Below, piece by piece: positions 37,340-48,317 of a DNA stretch of 64,000 nucleotides. Location of the stretch: the NCBI GenBank assembly GCA_014607495.2, contig CP053172.1, positions 6,214,888 to 6,278,887 on the forward strand, read 5' to 3'. The notes under the pieces were generated by a model, which ran no database searches, was not told where the DNA came from, and saw only the letters and a program-made list of their open reading frames with translations. The position numbers were made by a program, and so were the translations under genes. Source of the stretch: Carposina sasakii. Its lineage: Eukaryota > Arthropoda > Insecta > Lepidoptera > Carposinidae. Each line of letters opens with the position of its first letter. The stretch's first letter is position 1.

Positions 37340-37642
37340 CCTACTAATATTATAAACGCGAAAGTTTGTAAGTATGTATGGATGGATGTTTGTTACTCTT
37401 TCACGTAAAAACGGCTGGAGCGGTTTTAATCAAATTTGATATGGAGTTAGCTGACACCCCGGGATTAACTGCAGACTGCACCACACACAAACCTAAATGG
37501 TTTAAGTGGTGTTTGTTACACCTATGTAATGATTGATTGTAAAATAATAAATAAATTTTAAAAAACACATTGGCTACTTTTTATCCTGGGAAAGTAATTT
37601 TTCTGCAGTCCACGCGGACGAAGCGGGCGTCCACTAGTAACA
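37340..37642 (+). mobile_element. Lep1-like element
   Basis: tattataaacgcgaaagttt to cgaagcgggcgtccactagt. It ends directly before a family 2 MITE. Confidence 0.7.
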
Positions 37643-37645
37643 ATA

Positions 37646-38027
37646 TAGGGTGTTTTTTGTGGCCACCTTTAACGAAGAGTACGTATTCTATACATGAATT
37701 AAAGTAAGTTTATGCCAAAAAAAATGCTGGGAAAAAAAAATTTTTTTTTGAAAAAAAATTTAAAATTCCTTGATCGTGCGAAATTTATAGTGTCTAGTGT
37801 TTATGTTAGTTTTTTTATAGACAGATATTAATTATTTTTCGTGAAAAAATCCTGCTACGCGCGTCTATGTGCATTTATGCAGAAAAACGCAGTCTATTTA
37901 CTCAACTTTGGACCCTAATATTTTGGAAACCAGACACTTCCCAGGTATGCTTCCATGGAGAAAAATGATCGTGAAGATGAGGAGATTCCGTAGTTTTCGG
38001 GAACGTTGACGACCAAAAATCATCCTG
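37646..38027 (+). mobile_element. MITE family 2 copy (sister of the next)
   Basis: Complete and in the sense orientation. Shares private variants (ttccttgatcgtgcg, long A/T core) with the copy at 38384. Confidence 0.82.
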
Positions 38028-38339
38028 TATAGGTACGTACGTCAAAACCTACCCACGGATACGAGTATGTGCTGCGCCCAAAAATTACATACCCACGATA
38101 AACATACCCATGCTTTATTAGAGTTATTATTAGCACTATAATATAGGCGGTAGTGTAATAACAGTAATTGTGGGAACGGTATTACCACTTGTTTATACGA
38201 TCGTAAAGTTATGTGGGAGATATGGAAGGTTGATTAGAGGCTATATTTTTAAAAGTAATGCTAGTGCCTCTTGTGATAATGGGTTTTCAAGAAAGATAGA
38301 AAAGTGTCTTTTCAGACTAAGCTAAGGTACAATAATATG

Positions 38340-38996
38340 CAGGGTGTAACAGAAAGGGTATGTTAAGCGAAAAGCTATATATACAGGATGTTTTTTTTAA
38401 GGCCACCTTTAACGAAGGGTACGTATTCTATACATGGAATAAAGTAAGTTTATGCCAAAAAAAATGCTGGGAATTTTTTTTTTTTTTGAAAAAAAAAATT
38501 AAATTCCTTGATCGTGCGAAATTTATAGTGTCTAGTGTTTATGTTAGTTTTTTTATAGACAGATATTAATTATTTTTCGTGAAAAAATCCTGCTACGCGC
38601 GTCTATGTGCATTTATGCAGAAAAACGCAGTCTATTTACTCAACTTTGGACCCAAATATTTTGGAAACCAGACACTTCCCAGGTATGCTTCCATGGAGAA
38701 AAATGATCGTGATGATGAGGAGATTCCGTAGTTTTCGGGAACGTTGACGACCAAAAATCCCCCTGTAGAGAAACTATTTCCAAAATTTGAGACTCGAAAT
38801 GACATTTTATTTATTTTATTTTATTTCATAGTTTATTTTTCATGATTGTATGAACATTCCTGAGTTGTTTAGGAATTCTCCATATTATCTGGAAAAATAA
38901 ACATGTGATTTCGAGTCTGAAAATTTGTGGTTAGGTTCCTTTTGGTGGGCTATTTAGATAGCTTTTCGCTTAACATACCCCTTTTGTTACACCCTG
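38340..38996. mobile_element. MITE family 1 copy split by a MITE family 2 insertion
   Basis: Left arm 38340-38383, right portion 38766-38996. Family 2 occupies 38384-38765 and about 20 bp of the host MITE are missing at the junction. Confidence 0.82.
38384..38765 (+). mobile_element. MITE family 2 copy nested in MITE family 1
   Basis: Nearly identical to 37646-38027, same orientation, 356 bp away. Confidence 0.82.
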
Positions 38997-39002
38997 TACA
39001 GT

Positions 39003-39320
39003 CGTCAGCCTATTGCAGTCTACTGCTGGACCCCAGAGTACGCCACGTGACTCGATCTCCCGTTTTTGCCATCCAATCACTACCAGCCCTTCATCTGGCC
39101 GGAGGGCGCCCAACGCTACGCTTGTCGAGGCGCGGTCTCCATTCGAGAACCCGATTACTCCACCGTCTATCGGTTCTACGGCAGATGTGACCTGCCCACT
39201 GCCACTTCAGTCTGCTACATTTCGAGACTATGTCTGTCACTTTGGTCTTCTGCCGGATAATTTCGTTTCGGACTTTGTCCATTCGCGAGATTCCGAGCTC
39301 TCTGAGTGACATGCAATCGA
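39003..39320 (-). pseudogene. LINE reverse-transcriptase C-terminus, remnant
   Basis: The minus strand encodes WQWAGHICRRTDRRWSNRV and LEWRPRLDKRSVGRPPAR, the typical end of lepidopteran RTE/Jockey-like polyproteins, followed by the 'tgcaataggctgac' tail. 5'-truncated. It begins just after a family 1 MITE. Confidence 0.75.
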
Positions 39321-39734
39321 TGAGCCAGCCGCACCGTCAGGTTCCACGTCTCGGCAAAAACCCCCCAACATACAGTAGACTATTACCGTGTTATTACAAA
39401 AGAATTCAAACATATTTTTAGCTAAACATGATCTAAATTTGGCAGATATGCCATACATTTTGCTGTCAAATGTCATATTTAAATCCAGTCTAACATTAGG
39501 CGCTCTTTTGTAATAACACCGTTACAGTATTTTCCTATGCTGTTGCGGGGTTTCACTAGAACACATCAGCTGCATCTCCTTCCGTGTATGTAGTAAGAGT
39601 CGACTAAGGAACTCGGGTATGCTAGCAACTTGTTACTGATCATTTACATCTGTCCCCGCTATACTAAACGTGGGATCTTATGATCTTGTGGTTCTAGCAT
39701 TTCGGAAACACACACATGTTTAACTTACTTATAG

Positions 39735-40192
39735 GTATATTATAAACGCCAAAGTTTGTAAGTATGGATGAATGTTTGTTACTCTTTCACATAAAAACGG
39801 CTGGAGCGATTTTAATAAAATTTGGTATAGAGTTAGCTGATATCCTGGATTAACGACGGCCGATTGGTCGAGTAGGTAGTGACCCTGCCTGCGACGCCAT
39901 AGGCCCTGGGTTCGAATCCTGGTAGGTGCAAACATTGATACGAGTATGATGAATATCGATGTTTGTTTCCGAGTCATGGATGTTTCTATACTTATCTATG
40001 TATTTATATACCGTTGATTAGTACCCACGACACAAGACCTTAGGGATCTTAGTGTGGGACTAGGTTAATATGTTGTATAGTATGTGAATATGTGTGAATA
40101 TTAACACATAGGCTACTTTTTATCCCGGATAATTTCGACATTTTGTTTTTTCTGCAGTCCACGCGGATGGAGTCGCGGGCGTCCACTATTAT
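39735..40192 (+). mobile_element. Lep1-like element split by SINE A
   Basis: 39735-39854 and 40106-40192 together restore one element like 37340-37642. Confidence 0.75.
39849..40105 (+). mobile_element. SINE family A inserted in a Lep1-like element
   Basis: Full-length SINE 39855-40099 with flanking attaac at 39849-39854 and 40100-40105. The Lep1-like sequence resumes with 'acataggctactttttatccc'. Confidence 0.85.
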
Positions 40193-40564
40193 GTAGGTAG
40201 AATTACTAGCCACATCCAAACCAAATTTCACATAGTTTTTTCTACGTAGGCAATTTTGGTAACTTCTAAGACAAGAAATTGAATTAGATGTTGCCTAATC
40301 AACAAAATTAAAGAGTGTAATTGTTGGCTACCTTTCTAACTTTAGTTGACGATAAAGTTGTCAACTAAATTGTCGTACTTAATTATGTTAGTAAAAAGTT
40401 AAATAGTTACTTAACTAAAAGTTGTAATTGTAAAAGTAGAAGCTCGATGCCCAAGGTTAAGTTAAATCTATTTACAGGATGTAACAGAAGGGGTTTTTAA
40501 TAGAGAAACGTCGATAAAGTTAATCACACAAAATCCATATTTGCCTATAGGGATGGTGAAACTG

Positions 40565-40672
40565 ACCCGGTAGCTCAGTGGTTAGAGCGCTAGCACGGTA
40601 TGCAGAGGTCGTGGGTTCGATTCCCACTCGGGTCAGGATTTTTTTTTCATTTCTTTATTAATAATTTTATAA
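40565..40672 (+). mobile_element. SINE family B, short sense copy with tRNA-like head
   Basis: gacccggtagctcagtggtt ... gggttcgattcccactcgggtc: the acceptor, D and T arms pair perfectly, but the anticodon arm cannot. The tail is atttctttattaataatttt, as in the other copies. Confidence 0.75.
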
Positions 40673-40991
40673 ACATTTTAAAGTTGTGTAGCTTTAGTTT
40701 TGAAACCATAAAATATACATATGTAAAGTATATATTACTAAAATCTCTACATTTTTATCATAAGAAGGGTAAAGTTAATTAAATGAATTGTGAATTGGTC
40801 TGAAATGAACTTATGTTTTCTTAAAAATATGATGTTTGCTTTAAATTGTCTGTCTTATGTTAGGTTTAACTCCGTTTAACTCTCGTTTCTTATGTTTTCT
40901 TTTCCTTTTTCAATTTACAGAATAAATTGAGATAATCATTTTAAATCTTTCAACTACTAAATTAGTAGACGTCCTCTATCCATCTGGTCGA

Positions 40992-41243
40992 CGACGGCCG
41001 ATAGGTGTAGTAGGTGGTGACCCTGCCTGCGACGCCATAGGTCCTGGGTTCGAATCCCGGTAGGTGCAAACATTGATATGATGAATATCGATGTTTGCTT
41101 CCGGGTCATGGATGTTTCTATACTTATCTATGTATTTATATACCGTTGCTTAGTACCCACGACACAAGACCTTAGGGATCTTAGTGTGGGACTATGTAGG
41201 TCAATGTGTTGTGAAGTGTGTGAATATTTATTTATTTATCCAT
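40992..41243 (+). mobile_element. SINE family A copy
   Basis: Full length with head gacggccgat, B-box and (ATTT)n tail. Confidence 0.85.
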
Positions 41244-41764
41244 TTAACCCCTATGATACTCATGATCTCTACATGACCTCATTTGCGATCCTATAGTTCT
41301 TGGCTACCCCCAGTCGTGTGTGTATGTATTTATGTAGAACATGGTCTAAATTTATTTAGTTTTTTTTACGAGTACATGCTCTAAAACTAAGTCAAGCCTA
41401 TTCGGCGGACTTAAGTATTCGCGTTACTCGATACATTTGTAAGCGTTCTATTTTATTCGCGGAGCGTACTTTTTCTCCGCCGCGGAGAAGTACGTCGTCT
41501 GCTATAAGTCAGTTTGGTTTATTTTTTATTTAGCTGCGGAATCATGATGCCTTGAAATAGACGAACAGGCTCATTATATTTAGGTATCTACAATTTATAT
41601 GAATAAAAATTAAATCACAATGTATTTAAAGTAATATGTTTTATGCATTTTATGTGTGTATTTGGGACCCTGAAGCGCTAGGTTAATAATGCGCAAAACT
41701 GCTGAACACCAACTTAACAAATTTATTTTTCTTTCAGAGTCGGCCATTTTGGATTTCACCAGCC

Positions 41765-41836
41765 ATGACGTCATCTTCCCGCGCCGCGGTTTTGGTCGTC
41801 GCGATGCTGTGCATGGAATATTGCCATACAGCCACG
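41765..41836 (+). CDS. CCAP: CCAP coding exon 1 (signal peptide)
   Basis: The exon holds 24 codons, MTSSSRAAVLVVAMLC through HTAT, and ends ACG|gtgagg at phase 0. A pyrimidine-rich acceptor (ctttcag, ending 41737) lies 27 nt before the ATG. This suggests that at least one non-coding 5' exon exists upstream, which I could not place. Confidence 0.93.
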
Positions 41837-44800
41837 GTGAGGTTATATATCCCTATCTTATCGGTGTTGGGGCGGAGGTTTAGACAATTTAAGAATTTAG
41901 CGAACGACAGCGAAGTTCGCCAAGTTCGAAGACATATTGTATTAACAAAACGCCTAGTAATTTTAATTTTTTTGTTTAGTTTCTCCCGAAGGAAAGGCAA
42001 GGGGAACTATGCCCATACAGCCATTGTCTTTAGTAAATGTTTTCTGAATTTATGATGGATGATAATGATGATGATGAATGGAATCGTCGGGGAAATACTC
42101 AAGAACGAGTGTAAAATTAGTAAAAAAAATGCAGAAACAACTTACGAGTACATGAGCCCATGAAGTCCTTGAATAAGTATGGGTTCAGATTTAAATAATT
42201 TTCCTGTGTCAATGCAGGGTTTCACTAGAACACATCAGCTGCATCTCCTTCCGTTCATGTCGTAAGGAACTCAGGAGGCTATCCCATGTTGGGATCATTA
42301 TATTTTTTCATCATATAATTCAAAATGCTTAGCCATTTTGAAATACGACGTGTTACACAATATACCTGCAAGATATACATACATATGTACGGATGGTATA
42401 AAAAGTGTGGTATTGTATACATTAAAGTGAAAAACAATTGTATTCCCAGTTGCCTCGAGGATTTGATCCGAGAGTTAATGAAGAGATGGTGATAACCCCA
42501 AAGAAGAGGCCGTTCTGCAATGCTTTCACAGGTCTGTGCTCGTCGATATATTATTATTACCTAGATACCCAGTTTCGTACAAAATTCAGTCTAAAAGTGT
42601 CTCCGCGTCGACATATAGCCCGCATAGGTTTTATGATATACGTTTTTGTTATTCTTTAAAAGAAACAATATAGATATACATGGTGATAGATATACAAATT
42701 ATGAGATACTGAACAAGTAAGTACCATTGTTTTGAGTAATAGGACAGTGTTATTCTTCTTCTTCTTCTTCTTCTTCAGCCTATTGCAGTCCACTGCTGGA
42801 CGTAGGCCTCCCCCAGGGCACGCCACAAGTTAACACGACAGTGTTATTACTCGCAGGAAATTAATTTTTTATTTGATTATACGTAATGTGACATAGGTAT
42901 TTTTCAAATCGATTTTTTTATAAAGTTTGTATGTGTATCCTTTAACCATTTTATTATGGCCTTTTCAGGTGCCAATTTGACATAGGTTGATAGAAGCGTT
43001 GTTGTAGGGATTAGTAGATCATTAAATATACATATTTCAGCCAATTATTCAAATTTAAGTTGTCTCTGGAATAAAATGCAAAAATTTCGCGCTCGTTTCA
43101 CTCGCGTTATAACGCGACTCTATACAGTATCTAACAGAGGGTGAGTTAAAAGACCAGGGTGCGCCACTGCTTATTATAATGAAATTAGACCTCTATATGC
43201 TATGGATTATCACGAAATAATTGTTTCTTTATAATTTTTTTTTACTAAAATTGATCATTTGTAGGTGTCCCGTTTTTCTTGCTCTGGTCCCGCAAATTTA
43301 ACCCCGCTGTCCCGCAAATCTGTGTATAAGAGTTGGCAACCCTACTTGTGACTCTCCTTTGGTGTTGATCAGTTAATTGAACATTTTTGAGAGCAAATTT
43401 TTTTTAAATCATCCATTGGTAAAAATTTTGTTTTTCAGTCTTTATTTAAGGCCTTAAACGAACTACACTATTTTTTTCCTGAAATAATGAAATAAAGGCG
43501 GAAATTTTTATAATTTTCTTGCGAAAATTTTCATTTGTTTTTATCTCAGAATCATGCTCTGAAGTCATCACATCAATATTTGCCTTTTTCACAAACACCC
43601 TATACAGGTTGTAACAGAAAGGGTATGTTAAGCGAAAAGCAATGTAAATAGCCCACTATAGAGATCCTATTCCCAAAATTTGAGACTCGAAATCAAATTT
43701 TTATTTTTCAAGATTGTATGGACATTCCTAAGTTGTTTCGGAATTCTTCATACTATCTGGAAAAATAAAAATGTGAATTTGAGTCTGAGTCTGAAATTTT
43801 GGATATAGGTTCTCTATAGTGGGCTTTTTACATAGCTTTTCGCTTAACATACCCTTTCTGTTACATCCTGTATAGGACTATTATTTTATTCACATTAAAA
43901 CCTTATTGCTCTGCAATCTTCTTATCGGCATAGGGAGTTCCACTTATAGTCTAACTATTATGTATCTATTTACATTGATTTGTGATTGATCTAAGGTGTG
44001 CTCATCAGCAGATTACTGCTATTTACTCAGTGAGCTGTATTTATACTTATAAATGAACCGAATCATATAAGAGGAATAAGTGCAGAAAACGCGAAAAACT
44101 TACTAGCAAATGTCTGCCTGGTCCTTATGACCAATCTGAACGGAATGTGCTAGACGTGGCTACGGGTTCTCCGTAGCGATCGTGCAGTTATAGCTACCCT
44201 ATTTAGAGAAAACAGCTCTGTATATACAGGGTGATTTTCGGTCGTCAACGTTCCCGAAAACTACGGAATCTCCTCAACATCACGATCATTTTTCTCCATG
44301 GAAGCATACCTGGGAAGTGTCTGGTTTCCAAAATATTATGGTCCAAAGTTGAGTAAATTAGACTGCGTATTTCTGCATAAATGCACATTGAGCCGTGTAG
44401 CAAGATTTTTTCACGAGAAACAATTAATATATGAAAAAAACCTAGCATGAACACTGGACACTATAAATTTCGCCCGATCAAGTAATAAAAAAAAATCAAA
44501 AAATTTACGTCGTTTCCCAGCATTTTTTTTGGCATAAACTTACTTTATTTGGTGTATAGAGTACGTACCCTTCGTCAAGGGTGGCAACGAAAAAACAGCC
44601 TGTATATTGGCTACATCTCCTTCCGTGTATGTCGTAAGAGTCGACTAAGGAACTCAGGGGCGTTCTCACAGGCGATAACATTGCAAGTTTAACATCTGTC
44701 CACGCTATGATAAACGTGTCTTTAGAATCCCCTTCGTGAACCTGCAGTTTTGATTACCCCACTTTGCGAACATAGCCTATATGTATGTATTTCGTATACA

Positions 44801-47257
44801 GGTTTAATTTTAAAACATCAATAACCTCACAAGACTAGGTACCTACCATCATAAACAATAACATTTGTTCTACGAGTTTTGATTATTTGTCACATTTTAC
44901 TTTCATACAAAAATAAATATCAATTTAATATTATCTCTGAATGTTCTTAAATCTGTACATACTCGTAATACTGAGGCGCGCGCGATCGCGGGCGTCAACC
45001 TTTTCGTATACCTACGAATGGAACATAGACTTACAAATGTCACGACAGTACAATAAAAGCTTGGAAAATAATTTTTAATTCATGTATTGAGTTATGATAA
45101 AACTCGTAGAACAAATGTTATTGTTTATGATTTTAGCTATCTAGTCCTGCGAGGTTATTATTATTTTAAATTTAACCCTGCATATGTGTATTTATGTATG
45201 TATTTCGTTGTGTTTTAGGCTGCGGCCGCAAGAGGTCTCAGGGTGCTCCCGGAATGCCGGTTCAGGAGCTCGTCAGACAGCGACAGGTTATTCACACATT
45301 GATTAATATTTATTTAAGAAAATATTTTACATAAAACAAAACTCAATCTTATTATGGTACATTATTACAATTCAAAGTTCTGAACCAGATTGGGTTCCTT
45401 AGATAATGTAGGTACACATTGTGATCAGCGTCCGTACCATGACTTTGGTGAGAGCGAGATGTCTCACATTTACGCGACAAATCCACAGAGCTAAGTAATA
45501 ACAAGGCAAGGCAAGTGTTTCTACTTGGTGTGTAAAAAGGGATTGCACACCACTTCTCTCAGCCCTAATTCATTCACATAGCTCGAAGAACTGATGGCCG
45601 ATGGACTCGGAAAGTTCTAGAGTGGATACCACGTATCGGCAAACTCAGCGTGGGAAGGCCACCCGCGAGGTGGACGAGGTGGACCTGGGCAAGGTCGCGG
45701 GCGTCGGTTGGATGCAGGCGGCTTCCGACCGGTCGGAGTGGAGGTTGTTGAGGGAGGCCTATGTCCAACAGTGGACTTCTCAGGGCTGTAAATGATGATG
45801 ACATGATGTTTGCTTCCGAGCTTTCAGAGTCTTGGATGTTTCTATACTATAGTACCCACGACACAAGACCTTAGGGATATTGATGTGAGACTAGGTGTGT
45901 AAAAAATGTATTTAGTACGTATAGGATTAGTACATACTAAATGTATACTAAATCTAATCGTGAAATTAAAGTATTTGTAACATTATTTTTTTTTATTATT
46001 AATTAATTAAAATAATATTTCTTTGAGAATTTGATGGCTAAAATTTATCCGCGTGGTTGCTACGCGTAGATCGTGCTACGGACTACGAGCTACAAAACTA
46101 CTACGATAAACCGTAGCATGACTTTGAATACCTACTAGCGACCGCCCACGACTTCGCCCGCGTAAAGGGAAATTTCGTATCAGCATTAACATTATTTTTT
46201 TAATACCTCGTATACTTTGATAATTTTTTTCTATGGAAGCACCCTTGTGAAGCCACGGGTTTCCAAGATATTGAGGTACAAAGTTACATTAATATTATAT
46301 ATTTTTTTTTACATAAATTCATTTGAAATCGGTTAACAAACATTTTTTTTTTTTCAAAAATACCATGTCAAAATGTTATAATGTTAGTTTTGTAGGTACA
46401 TTTGTACTTTGCGCATCAAACGAATACATTGCTTAGAATAAAATTACAGTATTTTTCATATTTTCTTGTCGATTCCCAGGGTTGGTTCCATAGAAGAAAA
46501 TGATCGTAACCTTACAAAGAATACGAGGTATTTAAAAAACATGGTTGTCTTTCTACACCCTATACAGAGTGTAACAGAAAGGGTATGTTAATCGAACAGC
46601 TATAGCGAAAAGCGAAAATAGCCCCCTATAGAGATCCTATTTCCAAAATTCGAGACTCGAAATCACATTTTTATTTTTCAAGATTGTATGGACATTCCTG
46701 AGTTGTTTCGGAATTCTTCATACTATCTGGAAAAATAAAAATGTGAATTTGAGTCTGAGTCTGAAATTTTGGAAATAGGTTCTCTATAGTGGGCTATTTA
46801 CTCGTACATAGTTTTTCGCTTAACATACCCCTTTTGTTACACCCTATATAACAATAAACTTTCTTCTTGAATCACTGTTATTAAAAAAAACTCATTAAAA
46901 TGCGTTGCGTAGTTATAAAGATCTAAGCATACAATGGACAGCTCAAAGTGACTTTGTTTTTATAATATATAGTTACGTTCATGCTATTTAGTAAAATCTA
47001 TTACCTACTTACTAAAATTTTCATGCCAGAGAAAAGCGCAGTTGCAATGTGCGTTATTAATGGTATATATTTTAAAATACCGTGTGTTTTCATTTCAGTA
47101 CATCGATGACGAGGGTCTAGGATCGATTTTGGATACAGATGGAGCCATCGAGGAGCTTTCCCGCCAAATTCTGTCAGAGGCAAAACTATGGGAAGCCATT
47201 CAAGACGCCAGCGCCGAATTAGCAAGGCGGAAACAAAAGGAACTGTTCACCCAATAG
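41765..47257 (+). CDS. CCAP: Crustacean cardioactive peptide (CCAP) precursor, 4 coding exons
   Basis: CDS joins 41765-41836, 42450-42531, 45219-45286 and 47099-47257: 381 nt, 126 residues. Every junction is GT-AG and the phases (0, 1, 0) agree. Residues 1-24 look like a signal peptide (MTSSSRAAVLVVAMLC...). A spacer ends in KKR (42-44). Residues 45-53 are PFCNAFTGC, the invariant arthropod CCAP, followed by GRKR, which gives C-terminal amidation and dibasic cleavage; Cys47 and Cys53 form its disulfide. The remainder (58-126) is the acidic/helical CCAP-associated region. CCAP is a secreted neuropeptide acting on a GPCR in ecdysis behaviour and heart and gut contraction (family knowledge). The nonapeptide is split by intron 2 between Thr51 and Gly52. 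Introns 1-3 are filled with MITEs, retroposon fragments and LINE tails. The ATG at 41765 was chosen because it gives a signal peptide and follows a probable 5'UTR acceptor. Identification is near certain; homology was not searched. Confidence 0.97.
41962..42165 (-). mobile_element. 5'-truncated poly-A retroposon in CCAP intron 1
   Basis: 3' part of the same family (ctcccgaaggaaaggcaagggg...), truncated before the gcgccc half. It begins 125 bp after the exon 1 donor. Confidence 0.75.
42450..42531 (+). CDS. CCAP: CCAP coding exon 2 (spacer, KKR site, first seven residues of CCAP)
   Basis: The acceptor is attcccag|TTG and the donor ACAG|gtctgt. It encodes LPRGFDPRVNEEM..., then PKKR and PFCNAFT, and leaves one G that completes the Gly codon in exon 3. 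The phase match to exon 3 is what proves the assignment. Confidence 0.95.
42748..42832 (-). mobile_element. LINE tail fragment with (TTC)n in CCAP intron 2
   Basis: Seven TTC repeats (42753-42776), then agcctattgcagtccactgc. Confidence 0.65.
43605..43870. mobile_element. MITE family 1 copy in CCAP intron 2
   Basis: Complete; begins immediately at the end of a family 3 MITE (ccctatacaggttgtaac). Confidence 0.8.
44227..44602 (-). mobile_element. MITE family 2 copy in CCAP intron 2
   Basis: Complete from cagggtgattttcgg to acagcctg. Confidence 0.8.
44799..45180. mobile_element. Palindromic TIR element in CCAP intron 2
   Basis: Arms of about 85-90 bp (caggtttaattttaaaa ... ttctacgagttttgat and its complement) surround a 190-bp centre. 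It ends 38 bp before the exon 3 acceptor. Confidence 0.75.
45219..45286 (+). CDS. CCAP: CCAP coding exon 3 (Gly-Cys-GRKR and start of associated peptide)
   Basis: The acceptor is gtgttttag|GC and the donor GACAG|gttatt. After the split Gly codon it reads C-GRKR-SQGAPGMPVQELVRQRQ and ends at phase 0. It is only 68 nt long. Confidence 0.95.
45590..45810 (+). pseudogene. LINE reverse-transcriptase C-terminus, frameshifted, in CCAP intron 3
   Basis: Frame from 45594: GRWTRKVLEWIPRIGKLSVG-RPPARW. After a shift near 45680: DLGKVAGVGWMQAASDRSEW then EAYVQQWTSQ and stop, with an atgatgatgac tail. 5'-truncated. Confidence 0.78.
45812..45905 (+). mobile_element. SINE family A body fragment in CCAP intron 3
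   Basis: Only the middle (gtttgcttccgag ... cacgacacaagacc) remains, directly after a LINE tail. Confidence 0.65.
46190..46564. mobile_element. MITE family 4 copy in CCAP intron 3
   Basis: Two arms with tctatggaagcaccc and ttccatagaagaaaa, in inverted arrangement, ending acaccctata. It joins a family 1 MITE directly. Confidence 0.6.
46565..46845. mobile_element. MITE family 1 copy in CCAP intron 3
   Basis: Complete with slightly decayed ends (cagagtgtaac / gttacaccct). It abuts a family 4 MITE on its left. Confidence 0.8.
47099..47257 (+). CDS. CCAP: CCAP coding exon 4 (CCAP-associated peptide and stop)
   Basis: The acceptor is catttcag|TAC. It encodes 52 residues starting YIDDEGLGSILD and ending RRKQKELFTQ, then TAG. 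The segment is acidic with an amphipathic helical stretch, as in other lepidopteran CCAP precursors. Confidence 0.95.
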   Translation, partial: YIDDEGLGSILDTDGAIEELSRQILSEAKLWEAIQDASAELARRKQKELFTQ

Positions 47258-47828
47258 AAAAAAAACGGCTGGAACTAGGCAGAATGATACGAATATACCG
47301 TTGCCGCGTAGCGTTTTAAAAATAATAAAAAAAAACATCGAATGTACACTCGTAAGCTAAAGTGTCAATATATTTTTATTAGATTTTATTGATGCTTGAA
47401 TAATTTGTTTATTTAAGTTAGGTATTCCCTGAAATGTTTCTACTTATTGAGCCATATTTAAGTTGTAAATATTTTTTGGGAATGTTTGCTTTTTTATTAT
47501 AAAATTAACTTAATATTTTAGGATCTAGGAGGTGACATTAGGTTGTGTAATACGACTCTATGTTTTGTTATTATTTTATAGAGGATATAATTATTATAAG
47601 TAGATAAGTATCCAATATTCATGAAAAGTTTTCCTGAAAAACAAACAGATACAGCCTCATTGAATCTAACACCTATTATTTAATGCCATTATAAAGTATG
47701 CGTTTATAAAAAACAAACTAGTTGTATAATTCATTAATCATAAAATAAATAAATAATTAATTTACTATTACTACGGTAAAAATGAGAATTGTTTGGAAAT
47801 ATAATTAAGTACATTTTAATGTCTATGG

Positions 47829-47839
47829 AATAAAATAAA
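47829..47839 (+). terminator. Distal poly(A) signals for CCAP
   Basis: Two overlapping AATAAA hexamers (47829-47834 and 47834-47839) lie about 575 bp past the CCAP stop, in AT-rich 3'UTR-like DNA. Another AATAAA is at 47927-47932 in the shared hairpin. Which is used cannot be decided from sequence. Confidence 0.55.
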
Positions 47840-47904
47840 AGATTTTACCTTGATACTATTCTTTTATTTTAATTATCATTAATTTTAAAGAATATTTGAG
47901 TATG

Positions 47905-47939
47905 TTTTCTGTTTATTCCCAGCCGAAATAAACAGAAAA
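47905..47939. terminator. Perfect 13-bp hairpin with AATAAA on both strands between CCAP and trissin
   Basis: Stem arms 47905-47917 and 47927-47939 are exact complements around a 9-nt loop. The arm contains TTTATT/AATAAA, so the sense strand of either convergent gene carries a poly(A) hexamer inside the hairpin. A further minus-strand AATAAA (plus-strand TTTATT) is at 47863-47868. Confidence 0.6.
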
Positions 47940-48005
47940 TCAATGCATAAACATATTCGTTTGTTAAACAAATATATTAGGTACATTATATGGCTAATAA
48001 TATGG

Positions 48006-48151
48006 TCGATTCTGACCGTCACACTTACCTACTCGTAAATTTAAATTTAGTCAGGTTTGTCCCTCTCCATCCTTAACTTAAATGGTGAAGACAGGAAGGG
48101 ACAGATAGGACTAATTTTATCTTTAGGTTTAATTGTGACGGTCAAAATCGA
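48006..48151 (-). repeat. Long hairpin / tiny MITE in the trissin 3'UTR region
   Basis: Arms 48006-48023 and 48134-48151 are inverted copies (16 of 18; core gaccgtcaca / tgtgacggtc). Inner segments around 48045 and 48100 also pair. The DNA is downstream of the trissin stop, so it would be transcribed as a 146-nt hairpin in that mRNA if the distal poly(A) site is used. Confidence 0.6.
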
Positions 48152-48317
48152 TATAATACCTACACAGATTTTGTACATGCTTAAATATTACTTGCTTACA
48201 TTATAATAGCTTATATAATATCAATAAAATTCAAAAATTAAACACTTTTGTTAATCATTGTACATTAACTTCAAAATTGACAGGAAGTATGAAAATATTG
48301 CAGCCTTTTATAACGTC

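Noticed and set aside
40565..40636. Possible tRNA gene
   Set aside because: Acceptor, D and T arms pair but the anticodon arm cannot; the tail matches SINE family B.
41689..41883. Frame with RGFGRRD, resembling an allatotropin-type amidation site
   Set aside because: It is the +2 reading of CCAP exon 1 and its downstream intron; the real frame starts at 41765.
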